From Paenibacillus sp. FSL M7-0420 (GTDB taxonomy: Bacteria > Bacillota > Bacilli > Paenibacillales > Paenibacillaceae), in assembly GCF_038002345.1 (NCBI RefSeq), contig NZ_JBBOCJ010000001.1, positions 310,001 to 374,000 on the forward strand: a stretch of 64,000 nt of DNA, in the 5' to 3' direction. A program made the position numbers and the translations under genes. Under the pieces are notes generated by a model. The model saw nothing but the letters and a program-made list of their open reading frames with translations. It was not told the DNA's origin and did no database searches. Of the stretch, positions 18,124 to 26,268 are shown piece by piece (the first letter of the stretch is position 1; the number at the start of each line of letters is the position of its first letter).

Positions 18124-19311
18124 TCAGAAAGGCTGCCAGACCAGCTTGCGGGCGGCCCCGTAGCGCTCGGCGACATAAGGCCAGTTCACGACTCTCCACC
18201 AGTCCTGGATGTAATCGGCGCGGTTGTTCTGATGCTTGAGGTAATAGGCATGCTCCCACACATCGAGGGCCAGCAGCGGAACGACATCCCATTGGGACAG
18301 GTTCTGATGCTTCTCAGCCGTCAGGATCTCCAGTCTGCGGCTGCGCGGGCTCCAGACCAGAATAGCCCATCCGCCGCCCTCGACTTTACCCGCGGCCTCA
18401 GTGAACTGGGTCTTGAAGGCGTCATAGCTTCCGAAGCTGCGTTCTATAGCGTCCAGCAGGGCGCCGGAGGGGCGGCCGCCTCCTTGCGGGGACATGACAT
18501 TCCAGAAGATCGTATGCAGATAGTGTCCGGCTCCATTGAACGCAAGCTCCCGCTCCCAATGCTTAACCAGATCGTAGTCGCCACTCAGGCGCGCTTCCGC
18601 CAGCTTGTTCTCCGCCTTGTTCAGCCCGTCTACATAGCTCTGGTGATGCTTGTCGTGATGAATGATCATCGTCTTCTCGTCAATATACGGCTCCAGTGCA
18701 TTATAGGCATAAGGCAGAGGGGGAAGCGTATGCCCGCCGATGGGAACCGCGCCTGCCTCGCGGGATTCCCATAACGGAACTGCGAAGCTTCCTGTTCCCT
18801 GTAGACTGTCATCGCCTGCAGCAGGATCGGGTGAAGGTGCGGGTTCAGCCTGTTCCGGCGGATTCATCCGCAGCTTCCCGGGCCCGTAGTCCGCAGGAGT
18901 CAGAGCGGCTAGTACAGCGAGGAAGTATTCGGACTCCCGGATGAAGTGCAGCAGCGTTGTTCCCGCCAGGGGGAAGGCATTGACGGCGGCGCTGGCCTCC
19001 TTCATGGCCTTCAGGTGCCGGATGAATTCGGCGGACTGGTCGCAGGCGGTCTGCAGCAGCCGCCCGGCTTCGGCAGAGGGACTCCCCGGACCGCCTGCGT
19101 CCGGTGCCTGGGGACTAGCGAGCAGCTGCTGCGCCGTCTGTTCTGTAGCCAGGAAGACAATGGCCCAGTCCTCCAGCAGCTTTACATAAGGCTCCTCCAG
19201 GCGTGGGATGATCTGGATCAGGACCTCGGCATGCTCCTTCTCCTGATTTTTCCAGAAGGCAATCTCCCCTAGAATCTGTACTGGCGGCGGTGCAACGAAT
19301 ACATATGGCAT
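18124..19311 (-). CDS. Superoxide dismutase with N-terminal helical extension (SodF-like)
   Basis: 395 residues against about 200 for a plain SOD. Residues ~190-390 are a complete Mn/Fe-SOD domain: IGGHTLPPLPYAYNALEPYI, ligands in MIIHHDKHHQSY, in HYLHTIFWNVMSPQGGG, and [19 protein letters not shown]. Residues ~8-150 form a helical bundle (EIAFWKNQEKEHAEVLIQII) resembling DUF2935-type four-helix domains, followed by a Pro/Ala-rich linker. Bacillus SodF proteins also carry an N-terminal extension, but a shorter one as I recall. No signal peptide is evident. The start at 19311 has GGGAGG about 10 bases upstream. Dismutase activity is likely; the role of the extension is unknown. Confidence 0.85.
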   Translation of the reverse strand: MPYVFVAPPPVQILGEIAFWKNQEKEHAEVLIQIIPRLEEPYVKLLEDWAIVFLATEQTAQQLLASPQAPDAGGPGSPSAEAGRLLQTACDQSAEFIRHLKAMKEASAAVNAFPLAGTTLLHFIRESEYFLAVLAALTPADYGPGKLRMNPPEQAEPAPSPDPAAGDDSLQGTGSFAVPLWESREAGAVPIGGHTLPPLPYAYNALEPYIDEKTMIIHHDKHHQSYVDGLNKAENKLAEARLSGDYDLVKHWERELAFNGAGHYLHTIFWNVMSPQGGGRPSGALLDAIERSFGSYDAFKTQFTEAAGKVEGGGWAILVWSPRSRRLEILTAEKHQNLSQWDVVPLLALDVWEHAYYLKHQNNRADYIQDWWRVVNWPYVAERYGAARKLVWQPF

Positions 19312-19430
19312 GACATGTAGTCCTCCCGTCCTAAAGTTTCATCGGTCCATTATATGCCGGAGAGGGACAGCTTATGAGACTGGCCTGTGAGGGGAATTGC
19401 GGCGGACTGGAGTCCTGTGTCCCGCACAGT

Positions 19431-19478
19431 AAAAAGGCATGCACAGAATGTATCACAGGATACATCTGCACATGCCTT
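19431..19478 (-). terminator. Intrinsic terminator after the alpha/beta hydrolase gene
   Basis: On the minus strand an imperfect stem (GGCATGTGCAGATGTATC pairing with GATACATTCTGTGCATGCC) is followed by TTTTT at 19435-19431. Confidence 0.7.
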
Positions 19479-19494
19479 AGGTAACGATAAGATG

Positions 19495-20535
19495 CTATTT
19501 GCTTGCGGTGGGGTTGCCTTGGCTCCCGCTGATCTGGGCCAGCTGCACATTCCCGAGAAAAGCGGATACCCGCCGCAGATACTCACGCGGATGCTCGCGG
19601 AACAGCAGCTCATGATGGCTGTCCTCCACGATCCATGAATCCGAATACGGATTGCTCTGGTTCGCCGCCAGCTCCTCGGCAATCGGATAAGGTGCCTTAT
19701 CGTCCTTGGTGCCGTGCATGAACAGTACCGGGAACGGATAATCCTCCGATTTGACCTTGGAGTAAGGAATCTGATTCAGTCCTGTGCCGTTCAGCACCGG
19801 GAAGAGCATCTCCATAATCTCCAGCGAAGGCTGGCGGGGAAGATTGATGTTCTGCTTGATGTTATGGTACAGGGTGTCCGGTTCCAGCAGGAAGGTGCTG
19901 TCCAGAATCATCGCATCCACATCTTTGGTTACAAGTCCTGCCTGCAGGGCGGTGCCTGCGCCCATCGAGAAGCCCCAGACCACAATCTGGTCTGCCCCCT
20001 TCTCCTTGGCGAAGGCAATGGCTCCGAGCAGCTGCTGGGATTCTTTTTTGCCGCCGGTTGCGATATCCCTGTCGGTCTTGGAGGCGAAGCCGTAGTCGAA
20101 CATGACGACATTGAATCTCAGGCTGTGCGCGTAGTGGGCCAGATCATACATGGGAACCCAGCTCTCCTCGCGGTTCGCGCCATAGCCGTGACTGAAAATA
20201 ATAGTTTTGGTAGCTCCTTTGGAAGGAATATACCATCCCTCCATCATCCGGCTGCCGTCCTTGGCAGGGAAGCTGATATCCTCGTAGGCAAGCCCCTTGG
20301 CCTGATAAGGATTGGAGTAAAGTGGGGCTACGGTAGGATTCGAGAGTACCCAGGCGATATAGGCATGCAGGGCGATGAAGCAAAATACAAAGAAGAAGAA
20401 TACGGATAACAGCAGGGCCACAATGATGTGCTTAAGGCGTATCATCCGAAGTGGAATTAGTGTTGACGAAGCGGGCTTACCCTCGTTAGGCATACGGGAG
20501 ACCGGCGCGCCGGGATGACTAGTTGCCAGATTCAT
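19495..20535 (-). CDS. Membrane-anchored alpha/beta hydrolase
   Basis: 346 residues. A cytoplasmic N-terminus of ~33 residues is followed by a membrane helix (IIVALLLSVFFFFVFCFIAL), so the catalytic domain should be extracytoplasmic. The oxyanion-hole motif is FSHGYGANREESW, the nucleophile elbow WGFSMGAGTALQAG, an acid residue may lie in FMHGTKDDKAPYP, and the catalytic His in VEDSHHELL. It resembles Bacillus YqkD/YfhM-type serine hydrolases. The substrate is unknown. The start at 20535 is supported by CCAGGAGGGG. Confidence 0.85.
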   Translation of the reverse strand: MNLATSHPGAPVSRMPNEGKPASSTLIPLRMIRLKHIIVALLLSVFFFFVFCFIALHAYIAWVLSNPTVAPLYSNPYQAKGLAYEDISFPAKDGSRMMEGWYIPSKGATKTIIFSHGYGANREESWVPMYDLAHYAHSLRFNVVMFDYGFASKTDRDIATGGKKESQQLLGAIAFAKEKGADQIVVWGFSMGAGTALQAGLVTKDVDAMILDSTFLLEPDTLYHNIKQNINLPRQPSLEIMEMLFPVLNGTGLNQIPYSKVKSEDYPFPVLFMHGTKDDKAPYPIAEELAANQSNPYSDSWIVEDSHHELLFREHPREYLRRVSAFLGNVQLAQISGSQGNPTASK

Positions 20536-20742
20536 AAGGTCCCCTCCTGGAAAGTTTCAAGATTCAGAGCATGAATAGTTCATATATTTAATCGTAAATT
20601 TATGCCCTTACAAAGTCAATGGAAATGGTTCTTTTGTAATGTAACTGTAAACTGCGGACGGCTGATTATGGATACGGAATCTACTGGACTTTATTTAGGC
20701 TTTTGCACTAAGATAGGGATATCTTAATAATTATGTAACCGG

Positions 20743-20759
20743 GTTTCAATAGGTGAAAC
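20743..20759. promoter_or_regulatory. Dyad upstream of the iclR-type gene
   Basis: GTTTCA (20743-20748) and TGAAAC (20754-20759) form a perfect 6-bp inverted repeat with a 5-bp centre, 20 bp before the GTG start. IclR proteins often bind such dyads and autoregulate; assignment to this gene is inference. Confidence 0.42.
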
Positions 20760-20778
20760 ATGTGAAGGGGAGATCGGG

Positions 20779-21531
20779 GTGGAAGACCGGAAGCTGACTG
20801 TACGCGCCGTAGAACGTGCGCTGGATATATTACTGTGCTTCACTCAGGATAATGATGATTATGACCTTAGTCTGACGGAGATCTCTGCGAAGATCGGCCT
20901 GCATAAAAGCACAGTGCACCGCCTGCTGACCACACTGGAGGAGAAGGGCTTCCTGCAGCGGGATGAGGGGACGGACAAATACCGCCTGGGCATCCGCATC
21001 TGGGAGCTGTCCACACATCTCCCGACGCTGAACGAGCCGGCGGTGCTTCTGCTGCCCGCCATGGAGCGGCTGCGCGACCGCCTGGGAGAGACAGTCAGCC
21101 TGTATCTGCGCGACAATCTGGAGCGTGTGCGCATTCAGGCGGTGCAGAGCCGGCAGGCTATCCGCCGGGTAGCCCAGATCGGCGCAAGGCTGCCGCTCTC
21201 GGTAGGCGCATCAAGCAAGGTTCTGGCTGCTTATGCGCCGCCGGAAGTGCAGGTCCGGCTGCTGGCCGATCCCGCATGGCCGGACAGCGTAGACCGCAGC
21301 CAGTACCTGGAGCAGCTGAAGGAGATCACCCGCTGCGGCTATGCGACCAGCTTCGAGGAACGCGAGCCGGGAGCGGCAGCCGTGGCTGTGCCCATCGCCG
21401 GACGGGCCGGGGGCGTGGTAGCAGCGCTCTCGATGTCCGGCCCGGTCAGCCGCCTGTCGCGGGAGACCCTGGAGGAATATGCTGTCATTTTGGCTGAGGC
21501 CGCTGCTGAAATGGGCCTAATGATGGGCTAA
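20779..21531 (+). CDS. IclR-family transcriptional regulator
   Basis: 250 residues with the standard layout: an N-terminal winged helix-turn-helix (LTVRAVERALDILLCF and IGLHKSTVHRLLTTLEEKGF, residues 4-60) and a C-terminal effector domain (RQAIRRVAQIGARLPLSVGA, SFEEREPGAAAVAVPI). GTG start with GAAGGGGAG upstream. IclR regulators respond to small carboxylates or aromatics; no catabolic genes adjoin it, so the target is unknown. It is divergent from the alpha/beta hydrolase gene, with 243 bp between. Confidence 0.92.
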   Translation: MEDRKLTVRAVERALDILLCFTQDNDDYDLSLTEISAKIGLHKSTVHRLLTTLEEKGFLQRDEGTDKYRLGIRIWELSTHLPTLNEPAVLLLPAMERLRDRLGETVSLYLRDNLERVRIQAVQSRQAIRRVAQIGARLPLSVGASSKVLAAYAPPEVQVRLLADPAWPDSVDRSQYLEQLKEITRCGYATSFEEREPGAAAVAVPIAGRAGGVVAALSMSGPVSRLSRETLEEYAVILAEAAAEMGLMMG

Positions 21532-21696
21532 CCTGAGGCCTACGGCAGCGGATTTATGAAGGGAAAATTTAGGACATACAGGCTATTCAGCCTTCGACAT
21601 TCATTGTATATCTAGTTAAAATGAACTATCATTAGTAATGATTAGCTAAATTAAGATTGAAGAAATAATAGGAATCTAAGTGCACGAGGTGATGGG

Positions 21697-23916
21697 ATGA
21701 AAGTAGTTATACCCGATTCACTGATGGGAGAAATTCAAGAGCTCCAGGATACGTTCGGCTCTGTTACGGGCCAGGCGCTTGTGCTTACGGATCAGGCTGG
21801 GAATGTGGTGACCCGCCCGACGCTTTCCGGAATATTCTATCAGAAGATGTTTAAATCTTTACAGGTCATAGAGCGGCCCTTCGAGCCTGCATTGCTCAGA
21901 ATGGGCCCCTTATCATATCCTGCCGTACTTGAAGAGTGGGTCCCCGGACTGAAGTATGTGGTCAGTCCGCTGGTGCCTGACTATGGGCAGACATACTATT
22001 TATGGTCCGGCTTATATATGGAAGAAGGTACACGCGGGCTTGTGCTGCAGGCGTTCGAGGCCAAGATGCGGAAACACCCCGACTATGAGATGCTGAAGGA
22101 TGTACTGGCCGCCATGCCTGAGCTTAGCCGGGAAGGCATCGTCAGCATCAGGGGGAAATTGAGTGTGCTCGGGAATGTGCTCTCCAAATTGCTGGCGGGG
22201 TGCGCAGTGAAGCCGCTGGAACAGAGACGGAGCCTGGTGATTTCCCAGCTGTTATCCAATCTGGAGAGTGAGTTCCTGAAGATAGAGGTTGTGCTGCAGC
22301 AGATGGCCGGTACGTTCTCTGATGCGGAGCTGTATGCCTTTGCCCAAGAGGAGGAGGCCGGACAGTTCAAGGTCAAATATTCTGCCGGCAAAGAAGCAGG
22401 ACTTCTCATGAATGCCGGGTTCCAGCAGGGAGACGGCTTCCTGGGACAGGCAGTTCTGGGCAGGGAGCCCCGGCACTGGCAGGACATTGCCCAAGATCCG
22501 AGATCGTTATTCTTCACTCAGCGCGCAATGACGCAGCCGGAATATTTGTCATGCTATCCGCTGAGAATTCACAGCGGGAAGAGGGCGTTGCTGCTTGCTG
22601 TAGGCTTTGGGAAGAGCCATCCAATCCAGGATTATGCCCAGCATGAGCAGAATGTTGCTGCGCTCCTGGGCTTATCCGGACGGGGAGAGCAGCTGGTGCA
22701 GCGCGAAGCCCTGCGCAGGGAAGCCACCCAGCGCTTGAAGGAGGCTGCCCGCCTGCTGCCGCAGGCCGCATCCATTCAGGAGCTGGGTACTGTGCTGCTG
22801 GATATGGTAATAGGCATGCCGTTCTTCCCGTCATCGGTGCTCGTGTTCTTCGAGGAGCAGCCGGGGGATACCCATTACGCCAAGGGGTGGAGGCCGGAGG
22901 AGATTGCGCTGTATGTCCAGGACCTACAGTCCCGTTACTCCTCGCAGGCCTTTCTCTCTTCTGCGATCATCAACGGGGAGGCCGAGGGGCAGGTCTTGCT
23001 CGAATGTCCGCTGATTGCCGAGAAGGTATTCAAGGGCATTCTGTCTGTGGGCTTCAGACGCCGCAGCGAAGCTGAGGAGTGGCTGTCCTTAACCGGCTGT
23101 CTCGCCAGTCTGGCGAGTACTTCGATCCGTCTGATCGAGAAGGAAGTCAGACATATGAAGCAGGCAGGGGTCTTCACCGGACAGACACTTCATTATCTCC
23201 GGCTCAGTAATCCCGAGCTGCACCGCCTGTCGGCAGAGGCTTCTTCCATGGCGTATGAGCTTGCCCGTTATACAGGACTGCCAGAGCGGGAGTCAGAGCA
23301 GATGAGAACGGCCGCTCAGCTGGCTCCGTTCAGGCTGGATTTCCTGCATGGATACGGGTTCTACCCGGAGGAGCTTACTTTGCTGAAGCAGGTGGACCAA
23401 TTTGCTTCGTTCTATTTTCAGATCAATAAGCCTTCGGTCTCTGTCACTGCCCAACTGCTCGCGCTGGTGCTTCATCATGCAGGCAAGGGCGCGGATAAGG
23501 AGCTGCTGGCGGACTCGGATCTGGAGTGGCTGGACCCCGCCCGCTTCAACCTGGATGATCATGTGGTCGGGGAGCTGTACAGTGAGCCGCGCACTACCTT
23601 CGAATCCTTCTTGCGCAGCCGCTCGGAAGCGTTGCCCGCCAAAAGAGGTGTGTCGGCAGGGAAGCTGCTGAACAGTACGGCACTGAAGACGCCCAAGGAG
23701 GAATGGGGAATCTCGCCGCGCGAGGAGGAAGTCCTGGAGCTGATTATTCTGGGCAAGACGAACAAGGAGATTGCCAGCGCCTTGTTTATCAGCGAGCATA
23801 CCGTCAAGAATCATCTAAGCCGTATTTTTAATAAAATGGACGTAACAGACCGCTCACAGATCATAGCACTGGTCTACAAAAGAATATTCGATTCCGAGCG
23901 TATCGAGATGTCCTGA
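21697..23916 (+). CDS. PocR-sensor LuxR-type transcriptional regulator
   Basis: 739 residues. The N-terminus (residues ~1-180) resembles the PocR ligand-binding domain: IQELQDTFGSVTGQALVLTD. Two GAF-like regions follow at about 190-330 and 350-490. The C-terminal LuxR helix-turn-helix is at about 665-735 (WGISPREEEVLELIILGKTN, then KEIASALFISEHTVKNHLSR). This layout suggests a one-component sensor of a small molecule. It is monocistronic, followed by a terminator. No obvious target operon adjoins it. Confidence 0.82.
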   Translation: MKVVIPDSLMGEIQELQDTFGSVTGQALVLTDQAGNVVTRPTLSGIFYQKMFKSLQVIERPFEPALLRMGPLSYPAVLEEWVPGLKYVVSPLVPDYGQTYYLWSGLYMEEGTRGLVLQAFEAKMRKHPDYEMLKDVLAAMPELSREGIVSIRGKLSVLGNVLSKLLAGCAVKPLEQRRSLVISQLLSNLESEFLKIEVVLQQMAGTFSDAELYAFAQEEEAGQFKVKYSAGKEAGLLMNAGFQQGDGFLGQAVLGREPRHWQDIAQDPRSLFFTQRAMTQPEYLSCYPLRIHSGKRALLLAVGFGKSHPIQDYAQHEQNVAALLGLSGRGEQLVQREALRREATQRLKEAARLLPQAASIQELGTVLLDMVIGMPFFPSSVLVFFEEQPGDTHYAKGWRPEEIALYVQDLQSRYSSQAFLSSAIINGEAEGQVLLECPLIAEKVFKGILSVGFRRRSEAEEWLSLTGCLASLASTSIRLIEKEVRHMKQAGVFTGQTLHYLRLSNPELHRLSAEASSMAYELARYTGLPERESEQMRTAAQLAPFRLDFLHGYGFYPEELTLLKQVDQFASFYFQINKPSVSVTAQLLALVLHHAGKGADKELLADSDLEWLDPARFNLDDHVVGELYSEPRTTFESFLRSRSEALPAKRGVSAGKLLNSTALKTPKEEWGISPREEEVLELIILGKTNKEIASALFISEHTVKNHLSRIFNKMDVTDRSQIIALVYKRIFDSERIEMS

Positions 23917-23965
23917 AAGCCCTCCTGAGGCTGCGATAATTTATCAGCTTATTTCAGAGAAATGA

Positions 23966-23996
23966 AATCCCCTTTCCAGCGAAAGGGGATTTTTTG
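23966..23996 (+). terminator. Intrinsic terminator after the LuxR-type regulator gene
   Basis: AATCCCCTTT (23966-23975) pairs with AAAGGGGATT (23982-23991), followed by TTTTTGG. Confidence 0.85.
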
Positions 23997-24147
23997 GTGA
24001 TTAGGAACTTATGGTTTTCGTCCGATGTGTATAAGTTGTGCATAAAGTTGGGGGGAAGTGTCTTGGAGCATCGACGGGATGACTATATTCTGAATCAGTA
24101 ATAGGAATGACTTCGCTGATTTCACCGAACACATGGACAGCGAGTGG

Positions 24148-24540
24148 TCATCTGGGCCGGATATGGTCGAAAAACCGACCACATTCGGTGCGGCAGGGGC
24201 GTGTGGGCCGGATAAGGTCGAAAAACCGACTACATTCGGTGCGGCAGAAGCGTGTGGGCCGGATAGGGTCGAAAAACCGACCACATTCGTTGAGGCAGGG
24301 GCGTGTGGGCCGAATGTGGTCGAAAAACCGACTACATTCGTTGCGGCAGAAGCGTGTGGGCCGAATGTGGTCGAAAAACCGACTACATTCGTTGCGGCAG
24401 AAGCGTGTGGGCCGGATAAGGTCGAAAAACCGACTACATTCGTTGCGGCAGGGGCGTGTGGGCCGGATAAGGTCGAAAAACCGACCACATTCGTTGCGGC
24501 AGGGGCGTGTGGGGCGAATGTGGTCGAAAAACAGGCATGA
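24148..24540 (+). repeat. 51-bp hairpin repeat array B (8 units)
   Basis: The core GTCGAAAAAC starts at 24166, 24217, 24268, 24319, 24370, 24421, 24472 and 24523, an exact 51-bp period. Right arms are CGACCACATTCG or CGACTACATTCG in units 1-7 and missing in unit 8. Left arms are CGAATGTGGTCG in units 4, 5 and 8 and a degenerate GATANGGTCG in the others. A complete unit can form a 12-bp stem with an AAAAAC loop. The 25-bp spacer resembles GTTGCGGCAGGGGCGTGTGG. The last unit breaks off directly before the non-coding region of the IS110 element. Confidence 0.92.
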
Positions 24541-24544
24541 CAAG

Positions 24545-24797
24545 ACAGAGGCCTTGTCACCCCCAGGAATGAAAATAAGTGGGTGGCATCCGTCGCAACC
24601 ATTCTAAATGAGGCTGTAGTCGTCAACACTACATATACAAATCAAAGGGCGGAAACGGTTACTGGGATACACCCCGTGCGAAAAACTGTTCTATTGCGCT
24701 TTTCGAGCATCGCCTATTGTAGCCCCCAAAAGTACGTGTATTAAATTACACTCACTCGAGCGCATGATTTGTAAGCTGACGATGGAGGATGATTGGA
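24545..24797 (+). ncRNA. Candidate bridge-RNA region of the IS110 element
   Basis: IS110-group elements encode a structured bridge RNA in the non-coding end upstream of the recombinase gene (published for IS621 relatives). This 253-bp stretch has that position and size. Small hairpins are visible: TGACAAG with CTTGTCA at 24538-24559, TGTAGT with ACTACA at 24615-24632, and CGAAAA with TTTTCG around 24679-24706. Its exact ends and guide loops were not determined. Confidence 0.4.
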
Positions 24798-26030
24798 ATG
24801 GATGCTGTACGTATGTGTTGCGCCGGTCTAGACGTGCACCAGGAAACCGTTGTGGCCTGCGTGTTGAAAGGACCGATCGAACAGAAACCACAATGTCACC
24901 TGAAAACCTTTGGGACGACAACCCGAGAATTGCTAGGCCTGCAAGATTGGCTGAATGAACACGGCTGTCGGGAAGTGGTGATGGAGAGTACCGGCGTGTT
25001 TTGGAAACCGGTATGGAATATCTTAGAGGGCAGTTGTGATCTGGTCTTGGCCAACGCCCAGCGGGTAAAGAATATGCCGGGTCGAAAAAGTGACATGCAA
25101 GATGCGCGCTGGTTAGCGCAATTGCACCGTTGCGGGCTCATTGAAGGCAGTATGGTGCCAGAACAGGACATCCGGGATTTGCGAGACTTGACCCGTTACC
25201 GGAGTAAGATGGTGCAGGCGGTGACGGCGGAGAAAAACCGTATTCACAAAATCCTGCAGGATGCTAACATCAAGCTGACCACCTTTATGTCCGATCTATA
25301 TGGGGTTTCGGGCCGGGGCCTGCTCCAGAAGATCATGGACGGCGAGGTCGTAGACGAAATGGCCGTTAAAAGCCTGGTCAAAACCCGTTTAAAAAAGAAA
25401 GTTCCGCAGTTGCTAGACGCGCTCAATGGCAAGTTGCGCCGTCATCATCGGGAGATGATTCGAGACCATTGGGACCACTTGGTCTATTTGGAGAAAAGGA
25501 TCACGGAGCTGGAAGCGCGAATCGAGGCGAAGGCAGAACCGTACCTGGAGGTGATTGAACAAATTGACTCCATTCCAGGAATTGAGCGGACGTCTGCCGT
25601 GACCATCTTTGCCGAAGTGGGGCCGCATGTCGCGGAAATGTTCCCGAGTGATGCGCAGTTTGCTTCATGGGCGGGGGTGTGTCCAGGGAACAACGAAAGC
25701 GCGGGAAAGCGAAGAAAGTCAAAAACGATGCAAGGGAACAAGCATCTGAAAGGGGCCTTGTGTCAGGCGGCTTGGGCGAACTCTCGGTCCTCGAACCGGA
25801 TCGGCCAATTCTTTCGACGAATACGTAAGAGACGAGGCGATAAAAAAGCAAACGTCGCCACCGCGCATTTGCTGATTCGAATCCTCCATGCCCTGATGCG
25901 GGAGAAGAGGTCCTACCAAGAAATAGACGTCTCACTAGGCGATGAGACGTCCAAGAAAAACCGGTTGGATCGGTACGTGCAATATATCCAGCAGTTAGGA
26001 TATAGCGTGCAACTAAATCCTACCCCATAG
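24798..26030 (+). CDS. IS110-family transposase (DEDD recombinase)
   Basis: 410 residues from the ATG at 24798; the upstream in-frame ATG at 24789 directly touches the GGAGG site (24784-24788) and is unlikely. The N-terminal RuvC-like domain shows the acidic residues in CAGLDVHQETVVACV, VVMESTGVFWKPVW and GRKSDMQDARWLAQL. The C-terminal Tnp domain has SIPGIERTSAVTIFAEVG and the conserved Ser region PGNNESAGKRRKSKTMQGN. The gene looks intact, so the element may be active. Confidence 0.93.
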   Translation: MDAVRMCCAGLDVHQETVVACVLKGPIEQKPQCHLKTFGTTTRELLGLQDWLNEHGCREVVMESTGVFWKPVWNILEGSCDLVLANAQRVKNMPGRKSDMQDARWLAQLHRCGLIEGSMVPEQDIRDLRDLTRYRSKMVQAVTAEKNRIHKILQDANIKLTTFMSDLYGVSGRGLLQKIMDGEVVDEMAVKSLVKTRLKKKVPQLLDALNGKLRRHHREMIRDHWDHLVYLEKRITELEARIEAKAEPYLEVIEQIDSIPGIERTSAVTIFAEVGPHVAEMFPSDAQFASWAGVCPGNNESAGKRRKSKTMQGNKHLKGALCQAAWANSRSSNRIGQFFRRIRKRRGDKKANVATAHLLIRILHALMREKRSYQEIDVSLGDETSKKNRLDRYVQYIQQLGYSVQLNPTP

Positions 26031-26044
26031 TCTCCCCTTTTTCA

Positions 26045-26065
26045 AAAAAAACGAAACGTTTTTTT
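26045..26065. terminator. A/T-rich hairpin after the transposase gene
   Basis: AAAAAAACG pairs with CGTTTTTTT around a three-base loop, 15 bp after the transposase stop. It may be a weak terminator or part of the right end of the element. Confidence 0.45.
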
Positions 26066-26192
26066 AGGGCGGTGGGTCTTTTTTTGTCAAAATCCAGTCT
26101 GCGGTGCATTGTCCGGTACTTTTATTTTCGTATTAAACCGATCAGAATGGGGATGCTGCAGGTATTTTGTTCTGCGGAAAGTTCCTGAAGTG

Positions 26193-26221
26193 TTGTCAGC
26201 CTGCCTACTCTGTGATATATT
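26193..26221 (+). promoter_or_regulatory. Promoter of the siderophore-binding protein gene
   Basis: TTGTCA (26193-26198) and TATATT (26216-26221) are 17 bp apart, a good sigma-A promoter directly followed by the Fur box. Confidence 0.7.
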
Positions 26222-26226
26222 ACTAA

Positions 26227-26241
26227 TGATAATGATTATCA
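26227..26241. promoter_or_regulatory. Fur box (7-1-7)
   Basis: TGATAATGATTATCA matches the 7-1-7 Fur consensus TGATAATNATTATCA exactly. It covers the expected transcription start just after the TATATT -10 box, so Fur with iron should block transcription. Confidence 0.88.
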
Positions 26242-26268
26242 ATATCACATATACATAGGGGGATTATC

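Larger units (their letters stand above)
24538..26100 (+). mobile_element. IS110-family insertion sequence (ends uncertain)
   Basis: An intact DEDD transposase gene is flanked by a ~250-bp upstream non-coding stretch and a short downstream one, the layout expected for the IS110 group. IS110 elements have no clear terminal inverted repeats and make no regular target duplications, so the ends cannot be fixed from one copy. The left limit given here is the last base of repeat array B and the right limit lies after the T-rich hairpin following the transposase gene. Confidence 0.5.

Noticed and set aside
24009..24629. Open reading frames across repeat array B on both strands (proteins with a repeated VEKPTTF- or VVGFST-type unit)
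   Set aside because: The 51-bp period is 17 codons, so any frame free of a stop in one unit stays open through the array. Several frames are open on both strands at once, none has a good ribosome binding site, and the same occurs in arrays A, C and D.
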